Part shown: positions 16,645 through 25,422 of the stretch, piece after piece
Numbering within the stretch: position 1 is the first letter of the stretch
How the letters are laid out: each line of letters begins with the position of its first letter
NCBI RefSeq assembly: GCF_004216905.1
Contig: NZ_SGXJ01000001.1
Span: 2,170,001 to 2,234,000, forward strand
Source of the DNA: Kribbella sp. VKM Ac-2569
GTDB lineage: Bacteria > Actinomycetota > Actinomycetes > Propionibacteriales > Kribbellaceae
Reading direction: 5' to 3'
Length of the DNA: 64,000 bases
The notes under the pieces: generated by a model
Databases searched by the model: none
Told to the model about the DNA's origin: nothing
What the model saw: the letters and a program-made list of their open reading frames with translations, nothing else
Program-made: the position numbers and the translations under genes

Positions 16645-18219
16645 TCAGAAGGTGTCGGCGGGGACGTAGACGCCCCAGACGTCCCTGAGGGTGTTGCAGA
16701 CTTCGCCGACCGTCGCTCGGGCTTTGAGGGCGTCCTTCATCGGGTAGAGGCAGTTGTCGTTGCCTTCGGCAGCTTTCTTGAGGTCGGCCAGGGCCTCGTC
16801 CACCGCGGTCTGGTCGCGCGTGGTGCGGAGGGTGGCGAGGCGGGCTACCTGCTGGGCCTCGATGGTGGGGTCCACGCGGAGGGGCTCGTACGGCTCCTCT
16901 TCGGCGATCTTGAACTTGTTCATGCCGACGACGACCCGCTCGACGGAGTCGATCTCCTGGGCGAACTGGTACGCCGAGCGCTCGATTTCCTGTTTCTGGT
17001 AGCCCTTCTCGATAGCCGCGACGGCACCGCCGTACTCCTCGACCTGGTCCATGAGCTCGACCGCGGCGGCCTCGACCTCGTCGGTGAGCGACTCGACGAC
17101 GTACGAGCCGGCGAACGGGTCGACCGTCGCGGTGATGTCGGTCTCGTAGGCGAGGACCTGCTGCGTGCGCAGCGCGAGGCGGGCGGCCTTCTCGGTCGGG
17201 AGCGCGATCGCTTCGTCGTACGAGTTCGTGTGCAGGGACTGGGTTCCACCGAGTACGGCGGCCAGGCCCTGGATCGCCACCCGCACCAGGTTCACCTCGG
17301 GCTGCTGCGCGGTCAGCTGCACGCCCGCGGTCTGGGTGTGGAAGCGCAACATCAACGACTTCGGATTCTTGGCGCCGAAGGAATCCCGCATCACCCGCGC
17401 CCAGATCCGCCGGGCCGCGCGGAATTTCGCGACCTCCTCGAGCAACGTCGTACGGGCGACGAAGAAGAAGGACAGCCGCGGCGCGAACTCGTCCACGTCC
17501 AGGCCGGACGCGACCGCGGCCCGGACGTACTCGATGCCGTTCGCCAGGGTGAACGCGATCTCCTGCGCGGGCGTCGCCCCGGCCTCGGCCATGTGGTAGC
17601 CGGAGATCGAGATCGTGTTCCACCGCGGCAACTCGGTCTGGCAGTACGCGAAGATGTCGCTGATCAGCCGCAGCGACTCCTTCGGCGGGTAGATGTAGGT
17701 GCCGCGGGCGATGTATTCCTTCAGTACGTCGTTCTGGATCGTGCCGGTGAGCTTGTCGGCGGAGACCCCTTGCTCCTCGGCCACCAACTGGTAGAGCAGG
17801 AGCAGCACTGACCCGGGCGCGTTGATCGTCATCGAGGTGGACACCTGGTCCAGCGGGATCTTGTCGAACAGCACCCGCATGTCGTCGATCGAGTCGATCG
17901 CCACGCCGACCTTGCCGACCTCGCCGTGCGCGATCGGCGCGTCGGAGTCGTATCCCATCTGGGTCGGCAGGTCGAACGCGACCGACAGGCCCATGGTCCC
18001 GTGGTCGATCAGCTGGTGGTACCGCTGGTTCGACTCGGCCGCCGTGCCGAATCCGGCGTACTGCCGCATCGTCCACGGCCGCTGGGTGTACATCGTCGGG
18101 TACACGCCCCGGGTGTACGGGAACTGCCCCGGCTCCCCCAGCTTCGCCCCGGCGTCGAACCCTTCCAGCGGCCCGTACACCGGTGCGAACTCGAACCCCG
18201 ACTCGCTCCGATGACTCAT
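16645..18219 (-). CDS. Acyl-CoA mutase large subunit, methylmalonyl-CoA mutase type, no B12 domain
   Basis: 524-residue radical mutase TIM-barrel subunit, interconverting methylmalonyl-CoA and succinyl-CoA or a related pair. Substrate-pocket residues of true methylmalonyl-CoA mutases appear kept: Tyr44 in [19 protein letters not shown] and Arg184 in [16 protein letters not shown]; isobutyryl-CoA mutases differ at these two sites. [12 protein letters not shown] is the version found in two-subunit enzymes. The C-terminal cobalamin domain (DxHxxG) is absent, so a separate small subunit is needed; none is in this window. It is monocistronic and convergent with the amidohydrolase. Other mutase specificities remain possible. 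Confidence 0.9.
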   Translation of the reverse strand: MSHRSESGFEFAPVYGPLEGFDAGAKLGEPGQFPYTRGVYPTMYTQRPWTMRQYAGFGTAAESNQRYHQLIDHGTMGLSVAFDLPTQMGYDSDAPIAHGEVGKVGVAIDSIDDMRVLFDKIPLDQVSTSMTINAPGSVLLLLYQLVAEEQGVSADKLTGTIQNDVLKEYIARGTYIYPPKESLRLISDIFAYCQTELPRWNTISISGYHMAEAGATPAQEIAFTLANGIEYVRAAVASGLDVDEFAPRLSFFFVARTTLLEEVAKFRAARRIWARVMRDSFGAKNPKSLMLRFHTQTAGVQLTAQQPEVNLVRVAIQGLAAVLGGTQSLHTNSYDEAIALPTEKAARLALRTQQVLAYETDITATVDPFAGSYVVESLTDEVEAAAVELMDQVEEYGGAVAAIEKGYQKQEIERSAYQFAQEIDSVERVVVGMNKFKIAEEEPYEPLRVDPTIEAQQVARLATLRTTRDQTAVDEALADLKKAAEGNDNCLYPMKDALKARATVGEVCNTLRDVWGVYVPADTF

Positions 18220-18307
18220 CCTCCAACGGTAGGCCGAACCACACTCCCACTGGTATGCACAGCCCGGGTGAGATCGAGCACGCCAGGTGATCGCGGACCA
18301 TGGGCTG

Positions 18308-18351
18308 TTGACTTGTGACCTGGGTCACAGGAGGCTGCGACACAGTATGCA
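18308..18351 (+). promoter_or_regulatory. CRP-type palindrome in the promoter of the M14 peptidase
   Basis: TGTGACCTGGGTCACA (18314-18329) is a perfect 16-bp palindrome matching the TGTGA-N6-TCACA consensus of CRP/GlxR regulators. It directly follows TTGACT (18308-18313), a -35-like box; TATGCA (18346-18351) is a possible -10. The site overlaps the promoter core, so cAMP-dependent control of the secreted peptidase is likely (inference). Confidence 0.65.
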
Positions 18352-18373
18352 CCGTCGACCGGGGAGGGGCGAC

Positions 18374-21300
18374 ATGCGTAGATCTCCTGTTCTCATCGCA
18401 GTACTAGCCGTCGTAGCGGGGGCACTGGCCGCAGGGCCGGCAGCGACCGCAGCACCAGGGCCAGGGGGTGACGGCCTGGAGGTCTACGTCGGCGAGCTGA
18501 ATCCGCAACAGCTGCAGAAGCTGGCGGACATCGGCGTGGATCGCGAGGGCCTGACCACCGGCCGGACCGCCGACGGCAAAGCCAAGGTCGAGGTCGTCAT
18601 CACCGACCGGCAGGCCGACAAGCTCCGCTCCGACGGCGTCGACCTGAAGGTCAAGAAGGTGAAGGGCCGGGACGCCTCCGACGAGGCCGCCCGGCTCGCC
18701 GCGGCCGGCACGGTGTTCCGCCCGTACAGCGGCGCCGGCGGACTCGCCGAGGAGCTGAGCCAGACGGCGGCCGCGCATCCGGGGCTGGCCAAGCTGGTCA
18801 CCGTCGGTACGACGGTCCAGGGCAAACCCATCCGAGCCGTCAAGGTGACCAAGGACGCCCGCTCGTTGACGGACGGCGCGCGCCGATCGGTGCTGTACAT
18901 GGGCGCCCAGCACGCACGCGAGTGGATCACCCCCGAGATGGTTCGCCGACTGCTGCACCACGTCCTCGACAACTACGGCAGCAACGCCGAGATCACCAAC
19001 CTGCTCAACACGACCGAGCTGTGGTTCCTGCCGGTGGCCAACCCTGACGGCTACGACTACACGTTCACCGGGGACCGGCTGTGGCGGAAGAACCTGCGCG
19101 ACAACAACGGCGACGGGACCATCGCCCCCGGCGACGGCATCGACCTGAACCGCAACCTCGCGACCAAGTGGGGTTACGACAACGAGGGCTCGTCGCCCGA
19201 TCCGATCAGCGACACCTACCGCGGCACCGGCCCGAACTCAGAGCCGGAGACCAAGGCCCTCGACGGACTGTTCAACAGGATCCGCTTCACCGAGCTGATC
19301 AACTACCACTCGGCCGCGCAGCTCATTCTGTACGGCGTCGGCTGGCAGGTCAGCACGCCCTCGCCGGACGACATCATCTCCGCGGCGATGGCCGGCGACG
19401 ACGCGAACCCGGCCATCCCCGGCTACGACCCGGACATCTCCGCCGAGCTCTACACCACCAACGGCGAGACCGACGGGCACGCGACGAACAAGTACGGCAC
19501 CCTGGCGTTCACGCCGGAGATGTCGACCTGCCAGACCGCGTCGGCCGTCGATCCCAACGACGAATGGCTGCCCACGGACTGCGTCAGCGTCTTCACGTTC
19601 CCCGACGACGAGGGCCTGATCCAGGCCGAGTTCGCCAAGAACATCCCGTTCGCGCTGTCGGTCGCGAAGTCCGCCCAGGACCCCGACGACCCGGTCTCCG
19701 TGGTCGGCCAGAAGGCCGCCGATCTGGTCGCCGACCCGTTCACGGTCTCGTACGGCACCACCCAGCCGGTCGCGGTCACGGCCAAGCGGGCGTTGAAGAA
19801 CCTGCGGATCAACTACCGCATCAACGGCGGCGACACCATCGACGACAAGGTGTCGGAGTGGCAGGGCGGCGAGCGGTACGGCAACTCCGACGACCACTAC
19901 TACGCCGAGTTCCGCGGGACCGTCCGCCGTACCAAGCCTGGTGACTCGGTCGAGGTGTGGTTCACCGGCAGCAAGGTGGGGACCGGAGCGGTCAGCAGCG
20001 ATCACTTCACCTACAAGGTCGCCACCGACATCGGCGGGCAGGTCCTCATCCTGGCTGCTGAGGATGTCACCGGCCTCAGCCCGGTCCAGGGCGTCACCAG
20101 CGCGAAGTACACCGATAAGTACGCCGCTGCGCTCACCGCGGCCGGGTACACCTCGGACGTGTACGACGTGGACGCGAACAGCCGGACCGCGCCGCACCAC
20201 CTCGGCGTTCTCTCGCACTACAAGGCCGTCGTGTGGGAGACCGGCGACGACATCATCCCGCGGGAAGTCGGCCAGGTCGGCGGTACGGCGGCCGAACTGG
20301 CTCTCGACCTCGAGTTGTCCGTCCGCGACTACCTCAACGAGGGCGGAAAGCTCCTCCACACAGGAAAGTACGCCAGCTACGCGAGCGGTCAGGACGGCGT
20401 CTACGACTACAACCCGTTCGAGGAGCAACAGGGCGAGTGCACCACGCCTGACACGTACCCGTGTCTCCCACTGTTCAACGACTTCGAGCAGTACTGGCTC
20501 GGTGCCTACAGCTACGTCGACAACAGCGGTAGCGACGCCAACGGGGACCCGTTCCCGATCCGAGGAGTGTCCGGCGCCTTCGACGGGTACGCCGGAACTC
20601 TCAACGGCGGCGACTCGGCGAACAACCAGGACCACACTGCGGCGTTCGTGCTGACGTCGAGTGTGTTGCCGACGGCACAGTTCCCGCAGTTCGCCAGCTC
20701 GGCGCCACTGAAGTGGGATCGGCCTGGCTCTGCACCGTTCGAACCGGTCACGGGCTCGCAATACGTGTACAGCCAGCGTGGCGACATCAGCTACAAACGG
20801 CTGGCCCGCACGGTGGACCTGAACGGTGTGACGGCCGGTTCCCTGCCGTCTCTGTCGTTCAAGATCTCCTACGACACCGAGGCGGACTGGGACTACGTCT
20901 TCGTCGAGGCCCACACCGTCGGCCAGGACGACTGGACGACCCTGCCGGACCTGAACGGCCACACGTCGCAGGACACCGGCGCGAGCTGCCCGGCCGGTTG
21001 GGTGGATCTGCATCCGCAGCTCGGGCACTACCAGGGCATCGACTGTTCACCGGGCGGCACCACCGGAGGCTGGTATGCGGCAACCGGTTCCAGCGCGGGC
21101 TGGCAGGACTGGAAGGTCGATCTCGCGCCGTACGCCGGGAAGCAGGTGGAACTCTCGATCAGCTACGTCAGTGACTGGGGCACCCAAGGCCTCGGTGTCT
21201 TCGTCGACGACACCACAGTCACGGCCGGCACGACCGTACAGACGTCGTTCGAGACCGACTTCGGCGGTTGGACCGTGGCCGGTCCGCCACCTGGTTCGGC

Positions 21301-21469
21301 GGCGAACCCGAACGACTGGATCCGCACCACCACCGCCTTCCTCGAAGGAGCCGGCGTCACGACCAGCGACACCGTGTACGTCGGATTCGGCGCCGAAGGC
21401 CTGACCACGCAGGCGATGCGCAACGACCTGATCCGCCGGTCGATGATTCACCTGCTCAGCACGCCGTAG
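18374..21469 (+). CDS. Secreted zinc carboxypeptidase (M14) with C-terminal immune-inhibitor-A-like/MAM region
   Basis: 1031-residue exported peptidase. Sec signal peptide (RRSPVLIAVLAVVAGALAAGPAATAA), an N-terminal propeptide-like region to about residue 110, then the M14 domain: zinc ligands His180 and Glu183 (QHAREW), His312 (NYHSAA), catalytic Glu382 (TPEMS). Residues ~440-560 look like a beta-sandwich, followed by a domain of about 250 residues with a glutamine-amidotransferase-like flavour, and two copies of a jelly-roll theme (TEADWDYVFVEAHT; LGVFVDDTTV) like bacterial immune inhibitor A/MAM domains. The ATG at 18374 has GGAGGGG upstream; the longer frame covers the promoter. Probable extracellular protein scavenging. 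Confidence 0.93.
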   Translation: MRRSPVLIAVLAVVAGALAAGPAATAAPGPGGDGLEVYVGELNPQQLQKLADIGVDREGLTTGRTADGKAKVEVVITDRQADKLRSDGVDLKVKKVKGRDASDEAARLAAAGTVFRPYSGAGGLAEELSQTAAAHPGLAKLVTVGTTVQGKPIRAVKVTKDARSLTDGARRSVLYMGAQHAREWITPEMVRRLLHHVLDNYGSNAEITNLLNTTELWFLPVANPDGYDYTFTGDRLWRKNLRDNNGDGTIAPGDGIDLNRNLATKWGYDNEGSSPDPISDTYRGTGPNSEPETKALDGLFNRIRFTELINYHSAAQLILYGVGWQVSTPSPDDIISAAMAGDDANPAIPGYDPDISAELYTTNGETDGHATNKYGTLAFTPEMSTCQTASAVDPNDEWLPTDCVSVFTFPDDEGLIQAEFAKNIPFALSVAKSAQDPDDPVSVVGQKAADLVADPFTVSYGTTQPVAVTAKRALKNLRINYRINGGDTIDDKVSEWQGGERYGNSDDHYYAEFRGTVRRTKPGDSVEVWFTGSKVGTGAVSSDHFTYKVATDIGGQVLILAAEDVTGLSPVQGVTSAKYTDKYAAALTAAGYTSDVYDVDANSRTAPHHLGVLSHYKAVVWETGDDIIPREVGQVGGTAAELALDLELSVRDYLNEGGKLLHTGKYASYASGQDGVYDYNPFEEQQGECTTPDTYPCLPLFNDFEQYWLGAYSYVDNSGSDANGDPFPIRGVSGAFDGYAGTLNGGDSANNQDHTAAFVLTSSVLPTAQFPQFASSAPLKWDRPGSAPFEPVTGSQYVYSQRGDISYKRLARTVDLNGVTAGSLPSLSFKISYDTEADWDYVFVEAHTVGQDDWTTLPDLNGHTSQDTGASCPAGWVDLHPQLGHYQGIDCSPGGTTGGWYAATGSSAGWQDWKVDLAPYAGKQVELSISYVSDWGTQGLGVFVDDTTVTAGTTVQTSFETDFGGWTVAGPPPGSAANPNDWIRTTTAFLEGAGVTTSDTVYVGFGAEGLTTQAMRNDLIRRSMIHLLSTP

Positions 21470-21474
21470 CCGAC

Positions 21475-21512
21475 CGCCGGCCACCCCGGTCCAGCGACCG
21501 GGGTGGCCGGCG
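21475..21512. terminator. Strong terminator hairpin after the M14 peptidase
   Basis: Perfect 17-bp stem CGCCGGCCACCCCGGTC (21475-21491) and its complement (21496-21512) around a four-base loop CAGC, starting five bases after the stop codon. Confidence 0.85.
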
Positions 21513-21592
21513 CCAACCTGTTCGACAGGGCATCGACGCCGTGTCACGAGAGTGTCGCCCAGGGTTCATGGTCGGTGAGGAACCTTCGAGAT

Positions 21593-22717
21593 GTGCGAAT
21601 CGTGATGGTTGCCGAGACCTTCCTGCCGCAGATCAATGGCGTGGCGAACACGGCTCGCCACGTCGCCGACCGGCTGCGTGCCCGCGGGCACGAGCTGCTG
21701 ATCATCGCCCCCGGACCGGGTCCCGACAACTACGGTGACGTCCCGGTGCTCCGGGCGCGGAGCTTCCGTACGCCGGGCTACAAGGAGTACCCGGTCGGCC
21801 TGCCGGATCCGTCGATCGAGCGGGCGATGGCCGAGTTCCGGCCCGACCTGGTGCATCTCGCCTCACCGTTCATCATCGGCGCGTACGGGCTGCGTGCCGC
21901 CCGCAAGCTCGGCGTACCGACGGTCGCGATCTTCCAGACCGACATCGCCGGCTTCGCTCGCCAATACCCCTGGTACGCCGCCGCGGACCGCGGGATCTGG
22001 CGCTGGGTACGGCGTACGCACTCGCGCGCCGACCGGACGCTCGCGCCCTCATCCGCCTCCGTCGACGCGCTCGTGCAAGGCGGCGTACCGCGGGTGCACC
22101 TGTGGGGCCGCGGCGTGAACCTGGACCTGTTCGATCCCAAGCACCGCGACGATGACTGGCGCCGGCAGATCTCCCCAGACGGACGGCCGATCGTCGGGTA
22201 CGTCGGCCGGCTGGCGGCCGAGAAGAAGGTACGTCGGCTCGCGGAGCTGACCGACCTGGGCTGCCGGATCGTGATCGTCGGCGACGGTCCGGACCGGGCC
22301 GCCCTGGAGCACGCGTTGCCGACGGCAACCTTCCTCGGGATGCGCCGGGGCGCCGACCTGGCGTCGATCTTCGCCGGGCTGGACGTGTTCGTACACACCG
22401 GTGAGCACGAGACGTTCTGCCAGACGATCCAGGAGGCGCAGGCCTCCGGCGTCGCGACCGTCGGCCCGGCCGCGGGCGGCCCGCTCGATCTGATCCACCC
22501 GGGCGAGAACGGGCTGCTGTTCGAGCCCGGCCAACCCAGGTCGCTGCGGGACGCGGTGAAAACCCTGCTGGACCACCCGACGGCCCGCGGACGGATGGCC
22601 GCGAGCGGCCTGCAGCGCGTGCAGTCCCGCACCTGGCAGGCCGTCGTCGACGACCTCGTCGACCGCCACTACGCCGAAGTACTCCGCGACGCTGCCGCGG
22701 TACGGCGGGTCGCATGA
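21593..22717 (+). CDS. MgtA-like GDP-mannose-dependent alpha-mannosyltransferase (GT4)
   Basis: 374-residue GT-B glycosyltransferase. The N-terminus VRIVMVAETFLPQINGVANT, the middle LVHLASPFIIGAYGLRAAR and FQTDIAGFARQYPW, and the donor-site GEHETFCQTIQEAQASG closely resemble mycobacterial and corynebacterial MgtA, which mannosylates a glucuronosyl-diacylglycerol in lipomannan-type glycolipids. The donor-phosphate region GRLAAEKKVRRL is present. I chose the GTG at 21593 with GAGGAA about ten bases upstream; longer in-frame GTG starts exist (21575, 21503). Its stop overlaps the next glycosyltransferase start (ATGA). The acceptor in this organism is unknown. Confidence 0.85.
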   Translation: MRIVMVAETFLPQINGVANTARHVADRLRARGHELLIIAPGPGPDNYGDVPVLRARSFRTPGYKEYPVGLPDPSIERAMAEFRPDLVHLASPFIIGAYGLRAARKLGVPTVAIFQTDIAGFARQYPWYAAADRGIWRWVRRTHSRADRTLAPSSASVDALVQGGVPRVHLWGRGVNLDLFDPKHRDDDWRRQISPDGRPIVGYVGRLAAEKKVRRLAELTDLGCRIVIVGDGPDRAALEHALPTATFLGMRRGADLASIFAGLDVFVHTGEHETFCQTIQEAQASGVATVGPAAGGPLDLIHPGENGLLFEPGQPRSLRDAVKTLLDHPTARGRMAASGLQRVQSRTWQAVVDDLVDRHYAEVLRDAAAVRRVA

Positions 22718-23913
22718 GCTCATTGCGGATCGCTCAGCTGGCCAACTTCGTCGGGCCGACGTCCGGTGGGATGCGGACCGCGATCGAGCACATCGGCCAG
22801 GGGTACGTCGAGGCCGGCGCCGAGCGGATCGTGATCACGCCGGGCGAGAAGGACTCCGTGGTCGAGACCGAGCTCGGCACGATCGTGCGGGTCAAGGCGC
22901 CGAAGGTGAGCGGCGGCTACCGACTCATCACGACGCCGTGGACCGTGATCGACGTACTCAAGCGGTTCCGTCCGACCACGGTCGAGATCTCCGACAAGTC
23001 GACGCTGCTCCCGGTGGCCCGCTGGGCCCGCAAGAACGACATCGGCACGGTGCTGTTCAGCCACGAGCGCCTGGACGCGATGCTGGCGCTCGGCGCGGCC
23101 CGCCCCGGTCAGCTCGGCGGCAACGACGTACTGCGTCCCGGCCGGATGCTCGGCGAGCGTCCGGTGAAGTGGGGCGCCGACGGGGTGAAGTACAGCCAGC
23201 TCGGCATGGTCGCCACCGTCGCCGCGCTGTACATGATCCTCGGCCGCACGTACGACGCTGTTGTCGTGACCTCGCGCTACGCGGCAGCCGAGTTCGACGA
23301 GGTGACGACCCCACTCGTTCGGATCCCGCTCGGGGTCGACCTCGACACGTTCCACCCGTCGCTGGGTGAACCGGCCGATGACGGCGTACTCAAGCTGGTG
23401 CACGCCGGCCGGCTCTCCCGCGAGAAGAGCCCGCATCTCGCGGTCGCGACCGCCGCCGAACTGCACCGCCGCGGCGTGAACGTGCGGATGGATGTCTACG
23501 GCACCGGCCCGCACCTCGACGAGCTGATCGAGATCGCCGGGGACGCGCCCGTCACCTTCCACGGGTACGTCGACGGCCGCCGTACCCTCGCCAAACACCT
23601 CGCCGAGGCCGACATCGCCCTGTCCGTCTGCCCCGGCGAAACCTTCGGCCTGGCCGTCCTCGAAGCCCTCGCCGCCGGCACCCCGGTAGTCACCGCGAAC
23701 ACCGGCGGCGCCCGCGAACTCGTCAACGAAACCTGCGGCCGCTGGGCCCCCGCCAACCCCGCAGCCCTAGCCGACGCCACCCTCGCCCTGGCCAACCTCC
23801 CCCACCGCCGCCCCGCCGCCCGCCACCGCGCCGAGCTCTACAACTGGCAAACCTGCGTCGACCACATGCTCGCCCTCCACACCCGCCTCACCCAGACGCG
23901 GATCGCCGCCTGA
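22714..23913 (+). CDS. Family 4 glycosyltransferase
   Basis: 399-residue GT-B enzyme. The acceptor-domain start MSSLRIAQLANFVGPTSGGMRTAIEHIG, the donor-domain HAGRLSREKSPHLAVATAAEL and the EX7E element in SVCPGETFGLAVLEALAAGTPVV are intact. Translationally coupled to the MgtA-like gene, so the pair probably builds one glycolipid or polysaccharide. The 3' end is rich in CGCC codons. Donor and acceptor cannot be named; a mannosyl or glucosyl transferase acting on a phosphoinositide or diacylglycerol lipid is plausible (inference). Confidence 0.87.
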   Translation: MSSLRIAQLANFVGPTSGGMRTAIEHIGQGYVEAGAERIVITPGEKDSVVETELGTIVRVKAPKVSGGYRLITTPWTVIDVLKRFRPTTVEISDKSTLLPVARWARKNDIGTVLFSHERLDAMLALGAARPGQLGGNDVLRPGRMLGERPVKWGADGVKYSQLGMVATVAALYMILGRTYDAVVVTSRYAAAEFDEVTTPLVRIPLGVDLDTFHPSLGEPADDGVLKLVHAGRLSREKSPHLAVATAAELHRRGVNVRMDVYGTGPHLDELIEIAGDAPVTFHGYVDGRRTLAKHLAEADIALSVCPGETFGLAVLEALAAGTPVVTANTGGARELVNETCGRWAPANPAALADATLALANLPHRRPAARHRAELYNWQTCVDHMLALHTRLTQTRIAA

Positions 23914-23922
23914 CGCAGACCG

Positions 23923-23990
23923 CCCCAAACCAGTTCGGGGCGGTCTGCAGCCCGAATTGGGTAGGAGATGCTCCCCGAACTGGTTTGGGG
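23923..23990. terminator. Bidirectional terminator, 18-bp perfect inverted repeat
   Basis: CCCCAAACCAGTTCGGGG (23923-23940) and its exact reverse complement (23973-23990) flank a 32-base loop, located between the stop codons of two convergent genes. Confidence 0.85.
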
Positions 23991-24001
23991 AGAGTGATGG
24001 T

Positions 24002-24817
24002 CTAGGTCAGGTGGTCGTAGTCGCCTCGGGTCCAGGCGGCGTGGCGGTCGGCGGAGCGGCGTACTACGGCTTTGGCGTCTACCGGGATGACTGAACCGAA
24101 GTTGTTGTAGAGGCGGTCGTAGTCGAAGGGGTCGAGGGAGCGGGCTACCCGGTCGACGACGGCGCCGGAGAGTGGGATGCGGTTCGGGTAGCTGCGCATG
24201 AAGCTGACCGAGGTGCGGTCGGGGTTGGCGAAGATGGTGTCGCCGGACAGGACGACTCCCTTGCCGTCGGCACCGTTCGCCCAGTGCACGACCGCGCTGC
24301 CGGGGAAGTGGCCGCCGGGCTGGATGACGGTCACTCCGGGTAGCGGCGTGAGTTGCCCGGACCAGGTCTCGATCACCGCGTCCGGGCGCGCGACCCACTC
24401 CTTGTCGGCCTCCGAGACGTACACCGGTACGTCGCCCAGGCGGTGGCTCCATTCGACCTGGACGCCGTACATGTGCGGGTGGCTGGCGATGATCGCGACC
24501 ACGTCGCCGAGCTCCCGGATCCGGCGTACGGCGTCGTCGTCCAGGTACCCGATCGGGTCCCAGAGCAGGTTGCCCTCGGAGGTTGTCAGCAGCATCGACT
24601 GCTGCCCGATCCCCACCGGCGGCTTCGAGCGGACGCCGTACAGGCCCGGCTCCACCTCGTCGATGGTGACCTCGGTGCCGGCCGCGGCCAGCTCCTCGAG
24701 CGTGGTCCAGTGCTGTCCGTCGGCGGGCACCCACTGCCGCTCGTCGGCGCAGATCACGCACACCTCGACCTGCTCCGCGTGCTCCACCGCACAGGTCGCA
24801 CAGATCCAGAAACTCAC
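24002..24817 (-). CDS. Metallo-beta-lactamase-fold protein with N-terminal zinc ribbon
   Basis: 271 residues. The first ~30 form a rubredoxin/zinc-ribbon-like knuckle with paired cysteines (ICATC ... CVICAD). The remainder is an MBL fold: GNLLWDPIGYLDDDAVRRI, SHPHMYG, GGHFPGSAVVHW, VLSGDTIF. The usual HxHxDH metal motif reads SHPHMYG, lacking the Asp, while later His and Asp ligands are kept, so the metal site is altered or mononuclear. The GTG start has GGGGAG seven bases upstream. Divergent from the sdh operon, convergent with the glycosyltransferase. Function unknown; possibly a hydrolase of a small thioester or phosphoester. Confidence 0.82.
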   Translation of the reverse strand: MSFWICATCAVEHAEQVEVCVICADERQWVPADGQHWTTLEELAAAGTEVTIDEVEPGLYGVRSKPPVGIGQQSMLLTTSEGNLLWDPIGYLDDDAVRRIRELGDVVAIIASHPHMYGVQVEWSHRLGDVPVYVSEADKEWVARPDAVIETWSGQLTPLPGVTVIQPGGHFPGSAVVHWANGADGKGVVLSGDTIFANPDRTSVSFMRSYPNRIPLSGAVVDRVARSLDPFDYDRLYNNFGSVIPVDAKAVVRRSADRHAAWTRGDYDHLT

Positions 24818-24986
24818 TGTAGTTCTCCCCTTCGATTCTGATGTGCCGTCAGCCAAAGCGTTCAAGCGCAGTTGAAGTCAAGTGCATCGGAGGCTCATCG
24901 TCGAGGGCCACTGCGGGGCCTGCTCGATGGGCCACTACGCGACCGATCTCACACCTGTCAGGACATTTCGGGGCTGATCGCGGGAC

Positions 24987-24992
24987 TAGCAT
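24987..24992 (+). promoter_or_regulatory. Possible -10 element of the sdh operon
   Basis: TAGCAT fits the actinobacterial TAnnnT pattern and lies 52 bp before the sdhC start in a 226-bp gap; no convincing -35 is seen. Further upstream TTCAA-6-TTGAA (24861-24876) is a small inverted repeat that could bind a regulator. Confidence 0.35.
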
Positions 24993-25043
24993 CGAACCGG
25001 CTTGGTTTTCTCCGGGCCGAGAGACGTTCGATCGGAGGACGGT

Positions 25044-25421
25044 TTGCCCAGCAAACCAGCCGGCACGCTCTACCGCGGCCGGGAGGGCATGTGGTCATGG
25101 GTCGCGCACCGGATCACCGGTGTCGGGATCTTCTTCTTCCTGCTGGTGCACGTGCTGGACACCGCGCTGGTCCGGGTGTCGCCGGAGGCCTACAACGAGG
25201 TCATCGGCACCTACAAGAACCCGATCGTCGGTCTGCTCGAGGTCGGTCTGGTGGCGGCGATCCTGTTCCACGCGTTCAACGGCGTTCGGCTGATCCTGGT
25301 GGACTTCTGGGCCAAGGGCCCGCGCTACCAGCGGCAGCTGATGATCGGCGTCGGCGTGCTCTGGGTGGTGCTGTTCGTGCCGTTCGTGATCCGGCACCTC
25401 ACACACGTCTTCGGAGGCTGA
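25044..25421 (+). CDS. sdhC: Succinate dehydrogenase cytochrome b556 subunit
   Basis: 125-residue membrane anchor of complex II, binding heme b and menaquinone. The opening KPAGTLYRGREGMWSWVAHRITGVGIFFFLLVHVLDT is the SdhC signature, with the heme-ligand-type His in LLVHVLD. Three helices: about 25-45, 62-84 and 98-118. I chose the TTG at 25044 with GGAGGA just upstream, because homologues start near this Pro-Ser-Lys; an upstream TTG (25002) is less likely. First gene of sdhCDAB. Confidence 0.92.
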   Translation: MPSKPAGTLYRGREGMWSWVAHRITGVGIFFFLLVHVLDTALVRVSPEAYNEVIGTYKNPIVGLLEVGLVAAILFHAFNGVRLILVDFWAKGPRYQRQLMIGVGVLWVVLFVPFVIRHLTHVFGG

Positions 25422-25422
25422 G

